64,000 bases of DNA from Congeria kusceri (Eukaryota; Mollusca; Bivalvia; Myida; Dreissenidae): the NCBI GenBank assembly GCA_027627225.1, contig CM051025.1:53400681-53464680 (forward strand). The letters are read 5' to 3'. The notes beneath the pieces were generated by a model. It saw nothing but the letters and a program-made list of their open reading frames with translations. It had not been told where the DNA came from and ran no database searches. Numbering within the stretch: the first letter of the stretch is position 1; every line of letters starts with the position of its first letter. Positions 1 through 13,580 of this stretch are shown piece by piece. A program made the translations under genes and the position numbers.

Positions 1-392
1 TGGAAACGGTCATAAGTAACAATTGTGTAAATATCCAAGTGTTGTAGTAACGACGAAACGGTAAAATCTAGTTAACCAAGAAATGGCACTTTTGAATTAT
101 TGTCCAAGTGTTGTAGCAAGCAGTTTTGGTGCTAGACGAAACCATAAAATCTAGTTAACCAAAAAACAGCCCATTTGAATTATTCTAAGTGCAAATAAGG
201 TCAAGGTCAAAGTGAGGTTGGGTGATATGGGTGAATAGGGAATGGTCATAAGTAACAACTGAGTGAGTATCCAAGTGTTGTAGTAAGCAGTGTTGAAGCT
301 AGACAAAACAGTAAAATCTACTGAACCTTGTCACGGACGGACAGAACAATCACTATATGCCTTCTGCATCAAGATGCCGGGGGCATAAAAAT
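1..392. repeat. Mollusc-type dispersed repeat, right part
   Basis: Repeated gtaaaatctagttaacc and aagtgttgtagtaa words, ending in tcacggacggacagaacaat and gatgccgggggcataaaaa, an ending common to dispersed mollusc repeats. Truncated by the window edge. Confidence 0.6.
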
Positions 393-1971
393 ATTATATT
401 ATGGCATGAAACTGTCATGAAACATTTAAAACACCCATTGAATATGCATATAAGTAAACACTCAAATATGCAACAGGTGAATTTAGCCAATGCAGAGTAT
501 CGGTAGTATTGATTTGCAGCGCAATATTGCATGCAGAGTTAAAAAGTAGGGCTCCAAAACCTGCTCTTGATTTGCCTTACTTAACTAAATACACTGTGCA
601 CCATAACATTTTGATGTCAAGATATAAGAAGCAACAGGAAATAACACTTTTCCAGAACAAATCAAACAGTCCTTGGAGCACAATAATTTATTGGTATTAT
701 TCCAGGATCCTTTGTGCAAATATGTTGGTTAGTTACATATAAGTAATGTTGATGTGTAAAAGGTTAAGAGTGTAAATAAGGTTTGCCTATTTAAGTATTA
801 TTTAACCAGAGACCAAGTTTTTAAACCAACAACTATACTTAAATTTGACAAGATTCTGTGATGGAAATCAGTTACACTAACTTTGAATCTGATCCAATGA
901 AGATGTGGTTCCAAGCCTGTTTCCCATTATTAGGCAAAGTGATCTGGGGCCATTTTCCAGAAATATCTTAAGTTTATTTTAAAATATTTTCAATTATATA
1001 TAAAAAATTATAGTTCCAATTTTTGTAAGGTAATATTTTTAAAACTACATACAAATTAATGAATCCAATTACTGTTTATTAAATTGTAGTTAATAATAAG
1101 TTGATAATTAGTGAACAATAGCAGAATTTCACGTACACCTTGAATAAAATGCTACAGAAAAATGATGACTTTAAGGCTAAGGATAAGATTTTACTTAAGA
1201 TGTTTCTGGAATTTGACCCCTAGTGAAGCAACGAAAGCAAACCATACATTTGAACTTTGCTCTATTTCATTATGGTTATCACCCTGACCTGAACACAAAT
1301 GACCTGTATTATACTTGAACCTAGAATGAAAAAAAAAATGACCAAGATTTTAAACTGATATGTTAATAATGAAAATTGTAATCTTAAGGGTACTACCCAT
1401 AAAATGTTTTTAAATATATGTGACCTAGTTTTGGGCCTATGATATCCATTTACACCAATATGTCATTTGATAAAAATCATTGAGATTATCAAACCAACAG
1501 TTTCAACATAAAAAAAACCATACAGATTGTTATCGGTACTTCAAATAAACAGGTTTGTGTTGACAAGGACTAGTTTTGTAACCATATTTTGAGACATGTT
1601 AAATATGATTTCTAAAAAGACAATTAGGTGCAGTGTTCACATCCTTGCTAGTCTGTTTTTGACAAATGATGGTTGTTGTTTGTCCGAACAGTAATTATGT
1701 TTTGGCAATATTTCACTTGTCCATTCTGGGACAAGCTGGACAAAACGAACCAGTAATTTTTTTAACATTACCAGGTTTTTAAATCCTTTAAACAGTTGCC
1801 CAGTCTTTCTTTCTCACATCTTGCACCAGTGAACTGTCATCCTAAAAACAACAATTATTCTATTGACTATGTTCATACTGTTCTAATATTATAATTATTA
1901 TTGTTAAAAACAAAGTTAATATAATTGTTTGGTTAAGTGATTCAACTGCAATTGGGAAACAATATAAAACT
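393..1971. other. No gene seen
   Basis: AT-rich. The short frame at 509-742 has random-like composition. Confidence 0.6.
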
Positions 1972-1973
1972 TA

Positions 1974-2741
1974 CCGTATTTACCCTATGTATGGGACACC
2001 CTAAATATTGGGACACCCCTATTTTTCTAAAAAATAATTATTGAGTCCCATAATAATGGGACACTTTTGAAATTTGAATTTTTTCTTGTCCCTAAAGATT
2101 GGGACACAAAAATATAATGGTAAATTGTCTTCAATTTTGCCAGTTTAAAATAAATATCTCTCGATTTCAATATGATCAGAGTAGTATAGATCTACTGTAC
2201 GCCGTATATTGCAATAAATATGCTGCAAATAATAAGACTGTACCCCTTTTATACAATAAAAACTACAAAGACTACCGTTTTCCAAATTTTAATGCAAGTA
2301 TTACCTCATGTGCATAAAATGATATTCATATTAAGTAATTTTATTGAACTTCTTATAACAAACTATAAAATTGTCAATTAATGTCAATTAACAGTAACCG
2401 GTATTAGGGTAACTACCCGGTAGTATGTGATAATTGTTTGGGTCTCTCATGAAGCTAATTAGTGTGCCACATGCGGCGTTCTTATCGCTAAACAAACACG
2501 TCTAGGGCCTGTTTAATTGACCCATGGTGCAAACTGTGTACTAACATGCTATATACCCGGTGTTCTTAATAGACACGCTCCACTCAGTTAAGCATGCGGC
2601 ATAACGACAATCGGTGTGTGTGTGAAAATACATTGGGTCGAATATTACCCCATATTTTTGGACATATTTTAGGGAATTATATTTTTATGACCCCTTATAT
2701 TATTTTTAAGGGTAGGGTCCCAATACATAGGGTATATACGG
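1974..2741. mobile_element. MITE, 768 bp, TA-flanked, TIR CCGTATTTACCCTATGTAT
   Basis: The left end CCGTATTTACCCTATGTATG (1974) is mirrored at the right as ccaatacatagggtatatacgg (ending 2741), with near-perfect inversion over some 20 bases and a flanking TA on both sides (1972-1973, 2742-2743). The repeated word GGGACAC/GGGACCC follows on each side. No transposase. TA duplication suggests a Tc1/mariner-like source (inference). Confidence 0.7.
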
Positions 2742-2989
2742 TATAGTGTTATTATTTGCATATACATCAGTTCTAAAGAATTTACATTTAAAGGAACCAG
2801 TTCACAAATTGGCAAATTGACAATTTTACTTGTTATCTCATAGATGTCAAACAGAAAAATATGCAGCTTCAAGTCCTGGTGAAGGCAAATCAATCTTATT
2901 CTTTTTTATATATAATATATGTTTTGTTTGCTTCTTTGTTAGTCCAACTGCATAAGTTTTTGCAGTTATGACATTAAATGACATTTAAA

Positions 2990-3835
2990 TTCATTGTGAT
3001 GTAAGAACATTAAGTCCTTTTATGCTCACATACAAGCGACAATAACTCTGTTGTTGTGTCCCAAATCTGGGTAATTCTTTGGTTTATTATGAAATCTTAT
3101 GACCATACACAATATGTGCATGTTTCATCAGGAGTAGATAAAAAGTGTAATTTCTATGTTGCATAAAGTTTTGTCATTACGTGTTAACTCTATTGTTTCT
3201 GGTTCTATCTGAGCCATCAGTGCACCCAGATGAGATTGTATGTTCATACACAAACTTTGTAAGTTTAGTCACCAATAAATGAAAAGTTAATTCCCCGTGG
3301 GACTGAAAGCCAATTGTTGACAAATTATTGGATTTGTTCACAAACAACAGGTAATAACTCTGATCTTTCTGGTCCGATCTAGCCCATATTGGACATTGAC
3401 TGAGACCATATGGTCATACACAAACAGAGCAAGTTTGGTCAAGATAAGACAAAACTAAAGTCTCTTTCCTCCACAATGTTCTTTTTTTGCATTTTTCTCA
3501 CAAACAAGGGTCAATAACTGTGGTGTTTGTACCCCAATCTAGGTCATTTTGGATTTTGTGTGAAAGTTTGGTCAAGATCTGATGAAATATGAAGACTGTA
3601 TGTTGCACAAAAAATTTTCTCATGAAAAAGGAGCAACAACTGTAGTGTTCCTGGTCCAAACTATCACATTATCAAACTTTGCAGAGATTTTATTGTCATA
3701 CACAAACTATGGTCAAGATTCAATGAAAAAGGAAATCTCTATTGCGTCCACGAGCCCAACTGCTGACAAATTACAGACGACTCTGGACAGTCCCCCTATA
3801 CCAAAAGCTGAAAACCCTTATGATGCATAAATTAT
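2990..3835. repeat. Degenerate mollusc-type tandem repeat
   Basis: Roughly 170-bp periodicity of 'caataactctg..gttcctggtc', 'cacaaactttg..aagtttggtcaag' and 'caattgttgacaaat' words. The 82-codon frame at 3582-3830 lies within it and is not called a gene. Confidence 0.6.
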
Positions 3836-4292
3836 ATTAGTTTCCGTACTCAAATTGAGTTAAATCGATGAAAAAGTGCCCACAGAAAATACAGTTATGG
3901 TACCGCGTATAAATATAGGAAAACATTTGAGCACGTAATTTATGCTAATAAGATTTCACGAGTGCCAGGCTATTGTTTGCAGCTTATTTAAATCAGTCCA
4001 ATAGTTGCAGACAAGAACATAGTCCAAGTTGACAATGTGACAGTATAACAAACTGCACCAACCACTAAAGGTCATGCTTTTTCAATAATTCAAACGATTT
4101 GAAGGAATTGGTACAAGGTCACCCAAGGAAGATGTATGCAAAAGTATTTTGAAATCCAGCCAGTAGCTTCTGACAAGGAGATATTCTAAGATTTCTTTAC
4201 AGCAACTAAACCAATAACAAGCGATGTTTGTAAAACATGTATGACTTGCAGCCAAGTTGTGAATATGTGCAATTGTTAAGAATTTTTTTTAA

Positions 4293-4720
4293 ATATGCAA
4301 TCCCAAGCGAGGTCTTGATATATGGTATCTATGTATGAAGTTTCATTAAAATATCTCGATGCGTTCTCAAGTTATTGAGCAGAAAACGTTTTTCTATTTT
4401 TAGTACCGGTGACCTTGACCCTACCCACCCATATGCAATCCCAAGCGAGGTCTCAATATAAGGTATATATGCATGAAGTTTCATTAAAATAGCTCGATGC
4501 GTTCTCAAGTTATTGAGCGGAAACCATTTTTTTTATTTTTAGTACCGGTGACCTTGACCCAACCCGACCCATATGCAATCCAAAGCGAGGTCTCAATATA
4601 AGGTATCTATGTATGAAGTTTCATTAAAATATCTCGATGCGTTCTCAAGTTATTGAGCGGAAACCGTTTTTTTTATTTTTATTAACGGTGACCTTGACCT
4701 TTGACCTGTTGACCTCAAAA
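4293..4720. repeat. Three tandem units of about 139 bp
   Basis: atatgcaatcccaagcgagg at 4293, 4431 and 4571, each followed by gaagtttcattaaaat, ctcgatgcgttctcaagtta and accggtgaccttgaccc. Confidence 0.9.
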
Positions 4721-7133
4721 TGAATAGGCATCTTCCTTTCCTCCCAAGTAACCAGTATACCAACTTAAATGATTGTAGGTCAAAGCGTTCTCTAGATATC
4801 ATGCGGAAACGAAATGGTCTATGGACCACAGGAATACCAAAGAATATTGATAAAAAAAAATTGAAATCCAGCCAGTGTTTTTTTAAAGTGATTTTCTATA
4901 TAGCCATAATATAAAATTTGCCCGCCCCTAGTCATGGCCATTATTTTTTTTATGTTCCATGGTCACCCAATCAAGATTTACGTTCAACATTCAATTATTC
5001 AGCAAGTGGTTTCTAACAATAAGTTTTTCAAAGTTTTCTATATACCGGGTAGGCAAAAGGAAACCCCCACCCCCACCCCTCTGGCCATTTTTTAATAAGT
5101 TTAACTGATTTCTTTTGAAAGGATTGCTTTCCTTGTTACCGATTACCGCGACTCCGTCGTGCAAGTTGTCAAATTTAACTTATAGACAGTGTTGTGTGGT
5201 TTGGTGTTTTACAGGATTCCGAATTAACTAATTGTTTATTTGTTGATTGTCATGTGTGTGTAAGATATTTTTACAGCTTATAATCGTTTATTAAAAGTTG
5301 TAAGTGTTATTTTTTCCTTTTGGATTATTGAACAAATCGTTAGTACCGCGACTCCATCGGAACACAGTATATGTAGAAATTCCCAAAATAGCAGCCTCGT
5401 TTAGCACTCAAACCAATCAGAGTGATGCTATCTTGATACTGACCAATAGAATGATGTAACACTTCTACAGCGTAGCAGAATATCGTTTAAAGTTTACACA
5501 GTGGAGGACAGCGATATTATTTAAAAATGCAATAGTGTGTATGTTTAAATGGCTCAGGCTTGCAAAATGTGTTTTCATACAAATATTTATGGAACATTAA
5601 TTAGGAATGGTTTATCTGTTCAGGTATGTAACTTTTATTGCAATCCGTTAACAATAACTATCTAATTTTGGGACGTGAAAGAAGCGATCAAAATCCTGTC
5701 GGAACAATATAGACAAAGAAGGAAAACTTTCCACCACAGAAATGGTTGTTCCCCGGTACAGCCCGTCAGGCGTCAGCAAACATTGCCCATATAAAAAGTA
5801 GCTCAATGTTTGCATAGGGCTTACAAGTACAGCTAACTGGTATCGAACCTTATAGGGAAACGTCCAATCGATGTCGAATAAAGAAACTCTTCATTAAAAG
5901 GCATCAAGAGGCAGATTAAAACTATAAAAAAATTCACGCAGTAAAACATGTTAAGTTAAAATATATCGCAGTTTATTACAGGTAAACGGCCGGTGCTTTT
6001 TGTTAAAATGTGTCCATGTTTGTTAACAGGTAAATACACAGTTATTTTTCAACATAATTCGTAGCCTTGGTCGTCATTGAATTCATGTATACACATTTAA
6101 TTTGTAATCAGATTTCGCGAGGTTCGCCTGACCCGGAAGAATTATTGTAAATTGTACAGTCTAGTGTTTTTACGGCGTAGCTGTCTAAGATCACTTTTGA
6201 CCTAGATTTCTTGCGATAATTATGCAGCAGGAAAATTGAATGTCAATAGAACTGGGCAAATTTTCTAATTTTAGGGAATGCAAACTTCAAACAATGGTTT
6301 AACATATACCAATAACTGTTGCATACTTTTGGGGATTAAAAAATTTACATACTGGTCATGAACGTAATTCCGACCACTTTGGTGTTGTTTTTTTTTAATC
6401 GCACGTTGTACACAACTGATCAAAATTAAACTTCACATCAATAATCCTGGGTTCGAAACTCATATAACGTGTAAGTTTAAATCAAAATGGACGAGTGTAA
6501 GGTAACTAAATAAATGGAAATAAAGAACGTATAAAATGTCAGTTTTCCTAGCTCAAATGTACGTTAAAAATCGGCCACTTTTTAGTATCCTCGGCAATGT
6601 TTATAACAAAATAGTTTTTTTAAATAACTATCCTTATCTAAAGAGTAACGATCAAGGTTTACAAAAATTAAAATTTTGACTAAAATATCCTACCTAAACG
6701 ACTTTCTTTCACCAGTACCCCTCCCCCCTCCCCTTAAATTCTGTATAATTTAAATCAATGTTGGCAATGGTGAACTGCAAATGGTTTCGTTTCTTTCTTT
6801 GCTTGTTTGTGTTGTGTTTGTTTTGTTTAAACGTCATTTTTATGTCAAAAATAAAGTAAACAAGTTTTTAAAATTTGAAGCCAATGGTGACGTGAGCTAT
6901 AAATAACTTTAAACTTCTTTAATTCTATTCAAGGGAGATAATTCAATTTGAAAATCTTAGTGTATAGCTGTAGTGTATAGCTGTGAATTTTCACCTGTGC
7001 GGGTGTATGCGTTTTATGTGAGTAAGTAAACAGTTATAACTGATATGAATAAAATAGAGAATACACTATTCAATTAAATATAGATATTATTAGTATGAAT
7101 ATAAATTTCTGAAATATAAGAAACATATCATTC
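4721..7133. other. No gene seen
   Basis: AT-rich, with a C-rich run near 5064-5082. The word taccgcgactcc(g/a)tcg occurs twice (about 5143 and 5344), possibly a diverged duplication. Confidence 0.5.
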
Positions 7134-7352
7134 ATGATACGGATCGATAAGTCTGAGGGCCGAATTGTCAAAGGGGCCGATTTGTCTACTGAATTGCTTA
7201 CTAGAACTGGGACCGGGCCGAATATTCTCGATACCTTGAGTAACCCCTTCGCTGAAGAAGGCTACAACATAAACTTACCGGGGCTGCCTAGAGTTTACGA
7301 TGGTATTAAATTCAGCGAGAATTGTAAGAAAATCTTAGATAACCGAATTTAA
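7134..7352 (+). CDS. Small coding-like ORF, 72 codons, unknown
   Basis: Not recognised. ATG at 7134, stop TAA at 7350-7352. The stretch is richer in GC and in GCC/GGG codons than the surrounding AT-rich DNA. The peptide (MIRIDKSEGRIVKGADLSTE at the start, then TGTGPNILDTLSNPFAEEGY and LPGLPRVYDGIKF) has balanced composition and no low complexity, unlike neighbouring random ORFs. It has no signal peptide or membrane segment. It may be a fragment of a mobile-element capsid gene or an isolated exon; no splice sites or partner exons are evident. Confidence 0.3.
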   Translation: MIRIDKSEGRIVKGADLSTELLTRTGTGPNILDTLSNPFAEEGYNINLPGLPRVYDGIKFSENCKKILDNRI

Positions 7353-8719
7353 AGAGAAAACATGTCTGGGCAAAATAGTGATGTGATCTTTTAAACAGAA
7401 GCGGGTGTTTCCTATTTCGTCAAATTTGCTTGTGAAAGTTTGTTATCGGTTAGAAGAAATAATAAATTAAAATCTGTAATCATGCAACACCATATTTTCG
7501 GTGCGTGCTTATGATGACGTCAGTTTCCCCACGTTACTCAATATTTCCTGTTATGATACTGAGATTTCAATTCAAAAGTAAATAACGATATACTTACTGG
7601 AATCGAGAAATCTGTAGAAGTCTGTTGCTATAAAAAGTTTGCTAATTGTTTTAAAACAATATTAATCTCTATCGCAAAAACGCTTTTTGAAGGGTGGCCA
7701 AATATTTACGTACAGGCCAGAATTAAGTCCATGACCAGTAATTGTTTACATAAGCGGTTAAAATGAAGTTATAAACATATCCTCGACATATACTCGATAA
7801 CTGAGGCTAATTAGGAATGCATTTTCTCATTGTATGCCATAAACAGAATGCTATATTCATTCACATAACGAAATAACTATTTTGTTTAGCCTACATTTAT
7901 TTAAGCAGTACTTGTAATGTATACACAATTTGCAATACTAATTATACACAGGAACCCTTGATATATCATATTTCTACTGATATAATTTTAAAATCGTCAA
8001 ATAGTCTTAACATTTGAAAAATCGCAGAATGTTCCCTGAATTTTGCCTTTTATTGGGATACACAGTATAAATGCTTATTTGACTTCAAATCGTTATTATA
8101 TTAGATAACTAACATGAATGGTATATTACCGGTACTATAAATAACTATATAGACTCGTCTGATACATAATAATTTTAATTCATTCCCGAAATTATTTTCT
8201 TACATTGTAAATTTGTTAAATTGGCTTGACAAATTCAGATAACAATTATGTTAACCTAAATTATTTTGGTTATTCATATATCACTGGTGGAAACATGGAG
8301 TTGTATGATTGGTTTATTCACGGCATAGATATTACTTATAATTTTATTGAATTTTTTTATTGATAAATTTATCTCAAATTAACTTTTGGGTCCGAGAAGT
8401 TTTCTTATACTGTCCGAAAAATAAGTCTCCTAATATTGGTGGGGACCAAAAAATCTGGGGTCTGAGAAGTCACGTAACCGATCATCTTGACTGTCTGTTT
8501 AAGTAGTTTTTAAATGACATGTCAATATTAATTTCAACGCCGATTGTCTTTTTTAAAGACATTTCTTGTTTCATAATGGCTAAATTATTGGTAGAGTATC
8601 AAAAACTTATCTGAAGTATACTGACCAATGCGTCACAAGCATTGTGTGTAGTATGTTTTGCTGGCAAAATGTATAATGAAATTTAATGAGAATAAATCTT
8701 ATTCAAAAACAATATCTCA
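7353..8719. other. No gene seen
   Basis: AT-rich, no supported ORF or repeat. Confidence 0.6.
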
Positions 8720-9355
8720 TTAGGGCCCCGCACATTTTTGGGAGGGTGCCCTATAATAATAACATTGTCTGTCCGTCCGTCCTCATTTTTCATGGTTTTT
8801 CTTCATAACTTCAAAAGCATTTAAGATAAATCTCTTTATAGAGAGTGCAGTGCACAAAAATCATTACTCAACACTTCTGGAGTTATTGCCCATTGTTAAT
8901 TTTTCATACATTTTGCCTGGAGTATAACTTTTACAACTATAAGAGGTATTAACTTGAAACTTCATAGGTGGATAGATCTCATTAAGGAAAAGTGCAGTAC
9001 ACAAGACCCTTTACTCTGCACTTCATAATTTTGGAGTTATTGTCCTTTTTCATACTTTATTTTTGGAATGGAATATATAGAGAAAAATCCAACAACTCCT
9101 CTTACAGTTTCCAACGGATTTTCTTGAAACTTGAGTTTATTGGTGAGGTAAATATATGTAGTTTTGCAGAAAAGGATTAAAAATTTTCTTCTTTATTCGC
9201 AAGTTATGGCCCTTTTATCATTTCTCTTGTATAGAATATATAGGGAACATTCCTTGTGAACTCAACACTTTACATTATTCAACGGATTTTCTTGAAAAGA
9301 TTCTTCATTGTTCATTGTTGAGGGTAATGTGTTGTGAGTACATGTAAAGATGGGT
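8720..9355. repeat. Mollusc-type dispersed repeat
   Basis: gggagggtgccctataataa and gtctgtccgtccgtcctcat open it. Degenerate units with 'ttcttgaaactt..ggtg' and 'agttattgcccttttt' follow. No gene. Confidence 0.6.
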
Positions 9356-9359
9356 TATT

Positions 9360-10160
9360 AGCTCACCTGAGCACGAAGGTATAGGGGAGCTCTCGTCTAT
9401 CGTCCGTCGTCCGTATGCATCAACAATTTGGACCGTTATCGCAATAAAGACTACATTTTTAGCTCACCTGAGCACAACGTGCTCATGTTGTGCTCATGGT
9501 GAGCTTTTAGGATAGCCTTTTGTTCGTCGTCCGTCGTGCGTGATGTGTCAACATTTTCATTCAAAGAACATCTCCTAAACCGCTGGACAGATTTTCACGA
9601 AACTTCACAGGAATGGTCCTTGGTTGACCCTCTTTCAAAGTTGTTCAAATCGTTCCGGTCCGCTGCATATGTAGGTCACAAGAGCTAAAAATAGATTTAA
9701 AAACTGAACACTTTCAGAATCTTCTTCTCTGAAACCACAAGGCTTGGAGCTTTCATATTTGATATCTGACATCCTCTCATGGTCCTCTACAAAGATTGTT
9801 CAAACTATGCCCCTGGGGTCAAAACTGGCCACGCCCTGGGGGTCACATGGTTTATATAGACTTGTATAGCAAAATGACTTTAAAAATCTTCTCTGAAACC
9901 GCAAAGCCTAGAGGTTTTATATTTGGTATGTAACATTGTATAGTGGTCCACTACAAAGATTGTTCAAATGATGCCCCTGGGGTCAAAACTGGCCACACCC
10001 CAGGGTCACATGGTTTATATAGACTTGAATGGCAAAATGACTTTAAAAATCTTCTCCTCTGAAACCGCAAGCCCAGAGGTTTCATATTTGGTATGTAAAA
10101 TTGTATAGTGGCCCTCTACAAAGATTGTTCAAATGATGCCCCTGGGGTGAAAAATGTTTG
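9360..10160. repeat. Mollusc-type repeat with gctcacctgagcac head and about 180-bp tandem units
   Basis: gctcacctgagcac occurs at 9362 and 9464 with cgtcgtccgtcgt. It is followed by three units of tctgaaaccgcaaggcc...gattgttcaaatgatgcccc...catggtttatatagactt (from about 9725, 9890, 10055). Confidence 0.8.
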
Positions 10161-12419
10161 TTTCAGGTTACCCGACCTACTCTAAAAATTGCCCCAGCCC
10201 TAGAACATGTTATTGAGTTGGTCAGATTGATTTTGTTATATTTACCTTTTTCAATAATTAAATGTGTTTTTGGATAAATAAGTGTTTTGTTTTGATAGAA
10301 TACACTTATAAACAATATTTAAGGATATTACTGATATATTTTGAATATTTATTTGGTTTTAGAATCTTCAAGTTGACCATTTACCAAATAAAAAATAAAA
10401 AATAAATCCCGACCTACGTACCCTAATTTTTTGGGGAATGTAACCTGAAAAAAACATATTTTTTTTTACGCCATATTGACCTCACATAATAACCCCAAAT
10501 ACATATGTGAAGTTTCAATTGATAATCTGTAATAGTTAGAGAGATATGGACTTGTTGCACGCAAACCTTAGCCAGAGCATAATAACGACACAGACGAATG
10601 CTTGAGTAGTATAGCTGCATGAATAGTCAAGCTAAAAACAACCAAATAAATATTATTTTTTCAAACAACAATGGTAAATTAAATTAAATAAAAGTAAATA
10701 AACTACAAAACAATTGCCCAAACATTGACCAATATATATTTACCTGCTTTTAAAATAACCTGCTGACCGACCCAGCAAAATCGCCGTGACCCAAAAAAAT
10801 GTATAGACCAAAGAAAACAATATTTTATTTTATTTGTGTGTGAAAATGCGGTGTGCGAATCCTTAAAAAGAATCCAAAAGCGTGTACAAATCTTACTCTC
10901 AAAAGACGCTTATAAAATGACTTTAAACGGACGGTTCTCTGTAACGAGTAATTCGGCATATTTTGACGCATGCTTTTACGAAAAGGACGCCATAACATTC
11001 AGTGTCAGATTCTAGGGCGCAACCATTTCCGCTGGCATATGCAGGTTTTTTTTTAAGACAAAGAACGCCCACCGGCAATTAACAAACTCGCCTTAATGCA
11101 ATAGGAGTCAGCTTAACAAGAGCCAAACAGTCAGCCAATGAGAACGCATAAAATTTCAAAATGAGCGTCGTCGTTAGAAAGTTTATCGTGCCTTCATTCT
11201 AATTTTAATTGGTAAAGGTACAAGTCATTTGTAACACATTTGTGTTAGGTATGTGATTTGTTTTAGATGTGCGTGTTTTTAACAGCCGCATTTGTAATAA
11301 ATTACTACAAATTAAAATAGTAAATAAATAAATAATTATAAATAAATATAATAATTTTGGTGAATTTTGGTGAAAGGAACCGTTTACTAAGAATATGAAT
11401 TACGACGTCATGTAACTCGACAAACTGATCGCGTCAAACGTCTTATTTTGTTAAAAAATACAATTACTAAATCCAGTAATAATTAACGAAAGTGTTATTC
11501 AAACTCATCAATGCACACGGATTAGAATTATGCAAAAACTTTGGCTGAGGCAACATTTGAATGAAAGTTAGCGGAACTAAAGTCCTTGTCAAAAATGAAA
11601 GTATATAAACTTCAGCGCCTTTTCTTTTTATTTTAATTTATCAAAAATGTTCTGTTGCTTTCTTTTTATTAATGAACAAAGTCCTATTTGTTTTTATTTC
11701 CATAGAATGCTAATTCATTTATGCTCTAGCATTTGCGTTGTTCAGATACAGTATTACAGATTGATGCTTTTAAACACTATCCACGTGCTAAGCGTGTACA
11801 CGCTTTTCAGCTACAAACTGCTAGCGGCAGTTTGACAGTCACCGTTGCTATGGCTGTTATTAACAGCATTCTGTTTTGGATGCCCGGCAAATTGCAACGT
11901 CACACTATTACTCCTTAGTTTTAACAGGTTTTTATTACTAGCGCTCTTGTTTTTAGCGTATGTTATTGTTTGTTCAATTTTGATAAATTATTGTAAGGTA
12001 TTTAGAACATTGTATTACGTAAATAAGCAGAATGTTATTAATCTACTACAACGAAAATATTAAGAATTTAGACTATAAAGTAACATTTCGAACATAAGGA
12101 AACATAAATGAAAATGACTTATTGTGTATAAAAATAAAATATTTATCCGACCTACCGACCCACCCTTTATTAGCATGGGTCGCGGGAGGGGGAACAAACA
12201 ATAGTTTATTTTCGGCCTACATGAAAATTATTTTTATAATTACACTTATTTATGTATCTACAAAGTAATCTTGTACTATAAGATGTAATCAGAGCAGGAT
12301 GTGCCTAAAAAAATGATTGTTCCGACAAACTGCAGACACCTGCACCTGTACGGGTGTAATGATAACACGGATTAATATCGTGAATACGCGCTTTATTCTG
12401 CACTGTATTGCGAAATATA
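10161..12419. other. No gene seen
   Basis: AT-rich. Overlapping small frames at 11647-12063 are not splice-supported and lie in different frames of the same AT-rich stretch. Confidence 0.5.
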
Positions 12420-13215
12420 CCGCCATATATTGCCCATATTAAAGTGAGAAGTTTCCTTTTATATCTCTCTTAAAGACGTTTCTTAAAACTTGGCACAAAC
12501 ATGCATCAGTGTATCCTAAAACTAAAACAGTCTTAAAAAATAGGGGTCACTGGCCTTTTTCCGGAAATATTGAATTTTGAATACGGTACCTGTCGAAGCT
12601 TTTTTCTGATTTTGTTACTTAGAATGTTGAATAATATAAAGCGTTTATATTCGCCTGTGAACACATTAATAATTTATCAAATATATGAATATCTTTTGTT
12701 CCAAACGACAGATTTTGTTAAAAGATCCCACATACATGCGTCATTGTATACTGAAACCAAAACAGCCTTAAAAAATAGGGGACACCTGACTTGTTCCGGA
12801 AATATTGGGTTTTGAATACGGTACCTGTCAAAGCCCCTTTTTCAGTTTGGATTTTTATCAATGTTATAAGTATATAGGATAGTTATTTTTCAAACAAGGT
12901 TAGGGTTCTTTCAACTGATATGTTTGTACATGATTTGTTTGGCAATATACATGTGTATGTTGATAATAAAAACGTTTAACCTACATTTACTGCTTAAATA
13001 ATGAGTTTGACTGGACATTTAAGTGTGTCAAATGGGAACTAATAATGTTTTCTGAAACTTCATTTTTATCACATGCATATTTTCTTAAAATTTTCACAGA
13101 CATGCACAAATGTATATTTACACCAAAACTTTAATAAAAAGAATGACTCACCAAACTTGTTTGGGGAATATTGGATTTCATATATGGTACCTTTGTAGCT
13201 TTTTTCCTGTTTCGT
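12420..13215. repeat. Degenerate tandem repeat, three copies
   Basis: ggaaatattg..ttttgaatacggtacctgtc at 12562 and 12796, and a weaker copy (ggaatattggatttcatata..ggtacctttg) at 13165. Each is preceded by 'acatgca...tgtat..aaaaca' and followed by a ttttttc(c)tg run. The ORF at 12570-12815 lies inside and is discounted. Confidence 0.7.
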
Positions 13216-13580
13216 TTAAACATACATAAACAACGTATCAATAGAATGAAGATATTTAATGGATCATTTCTGAACTAAATTTGTTTGGAAATACATTGCA
13301 TAGTGTGTTTTTAATTATTATATATGCTTTATGAACTTTTACTATTAAAAATATTTATTTTGAATGGACATTTTAGATGAAATTAGTATATTGTAACCTA
13401 TATACAATAAAGAAAAAATGAAGCAAAAGGAGAAATTAACCCAATTATTTTCTTTTTGTTGCGAACGTCTTTAAATAACCGTGCAAATGCATTTATTGAA
13501 CTTATTATCATTGTTTAAATACCAGTATAAACAAAATATTTGCATGTTGTTAAATAACATATTTATAAACTTTTAAAAAC

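Noticed and set aside
3582..3830. Plus-strand 82-codon frame
   Set aside because: Lies within a degenerate mollusc-type tandem repeat.
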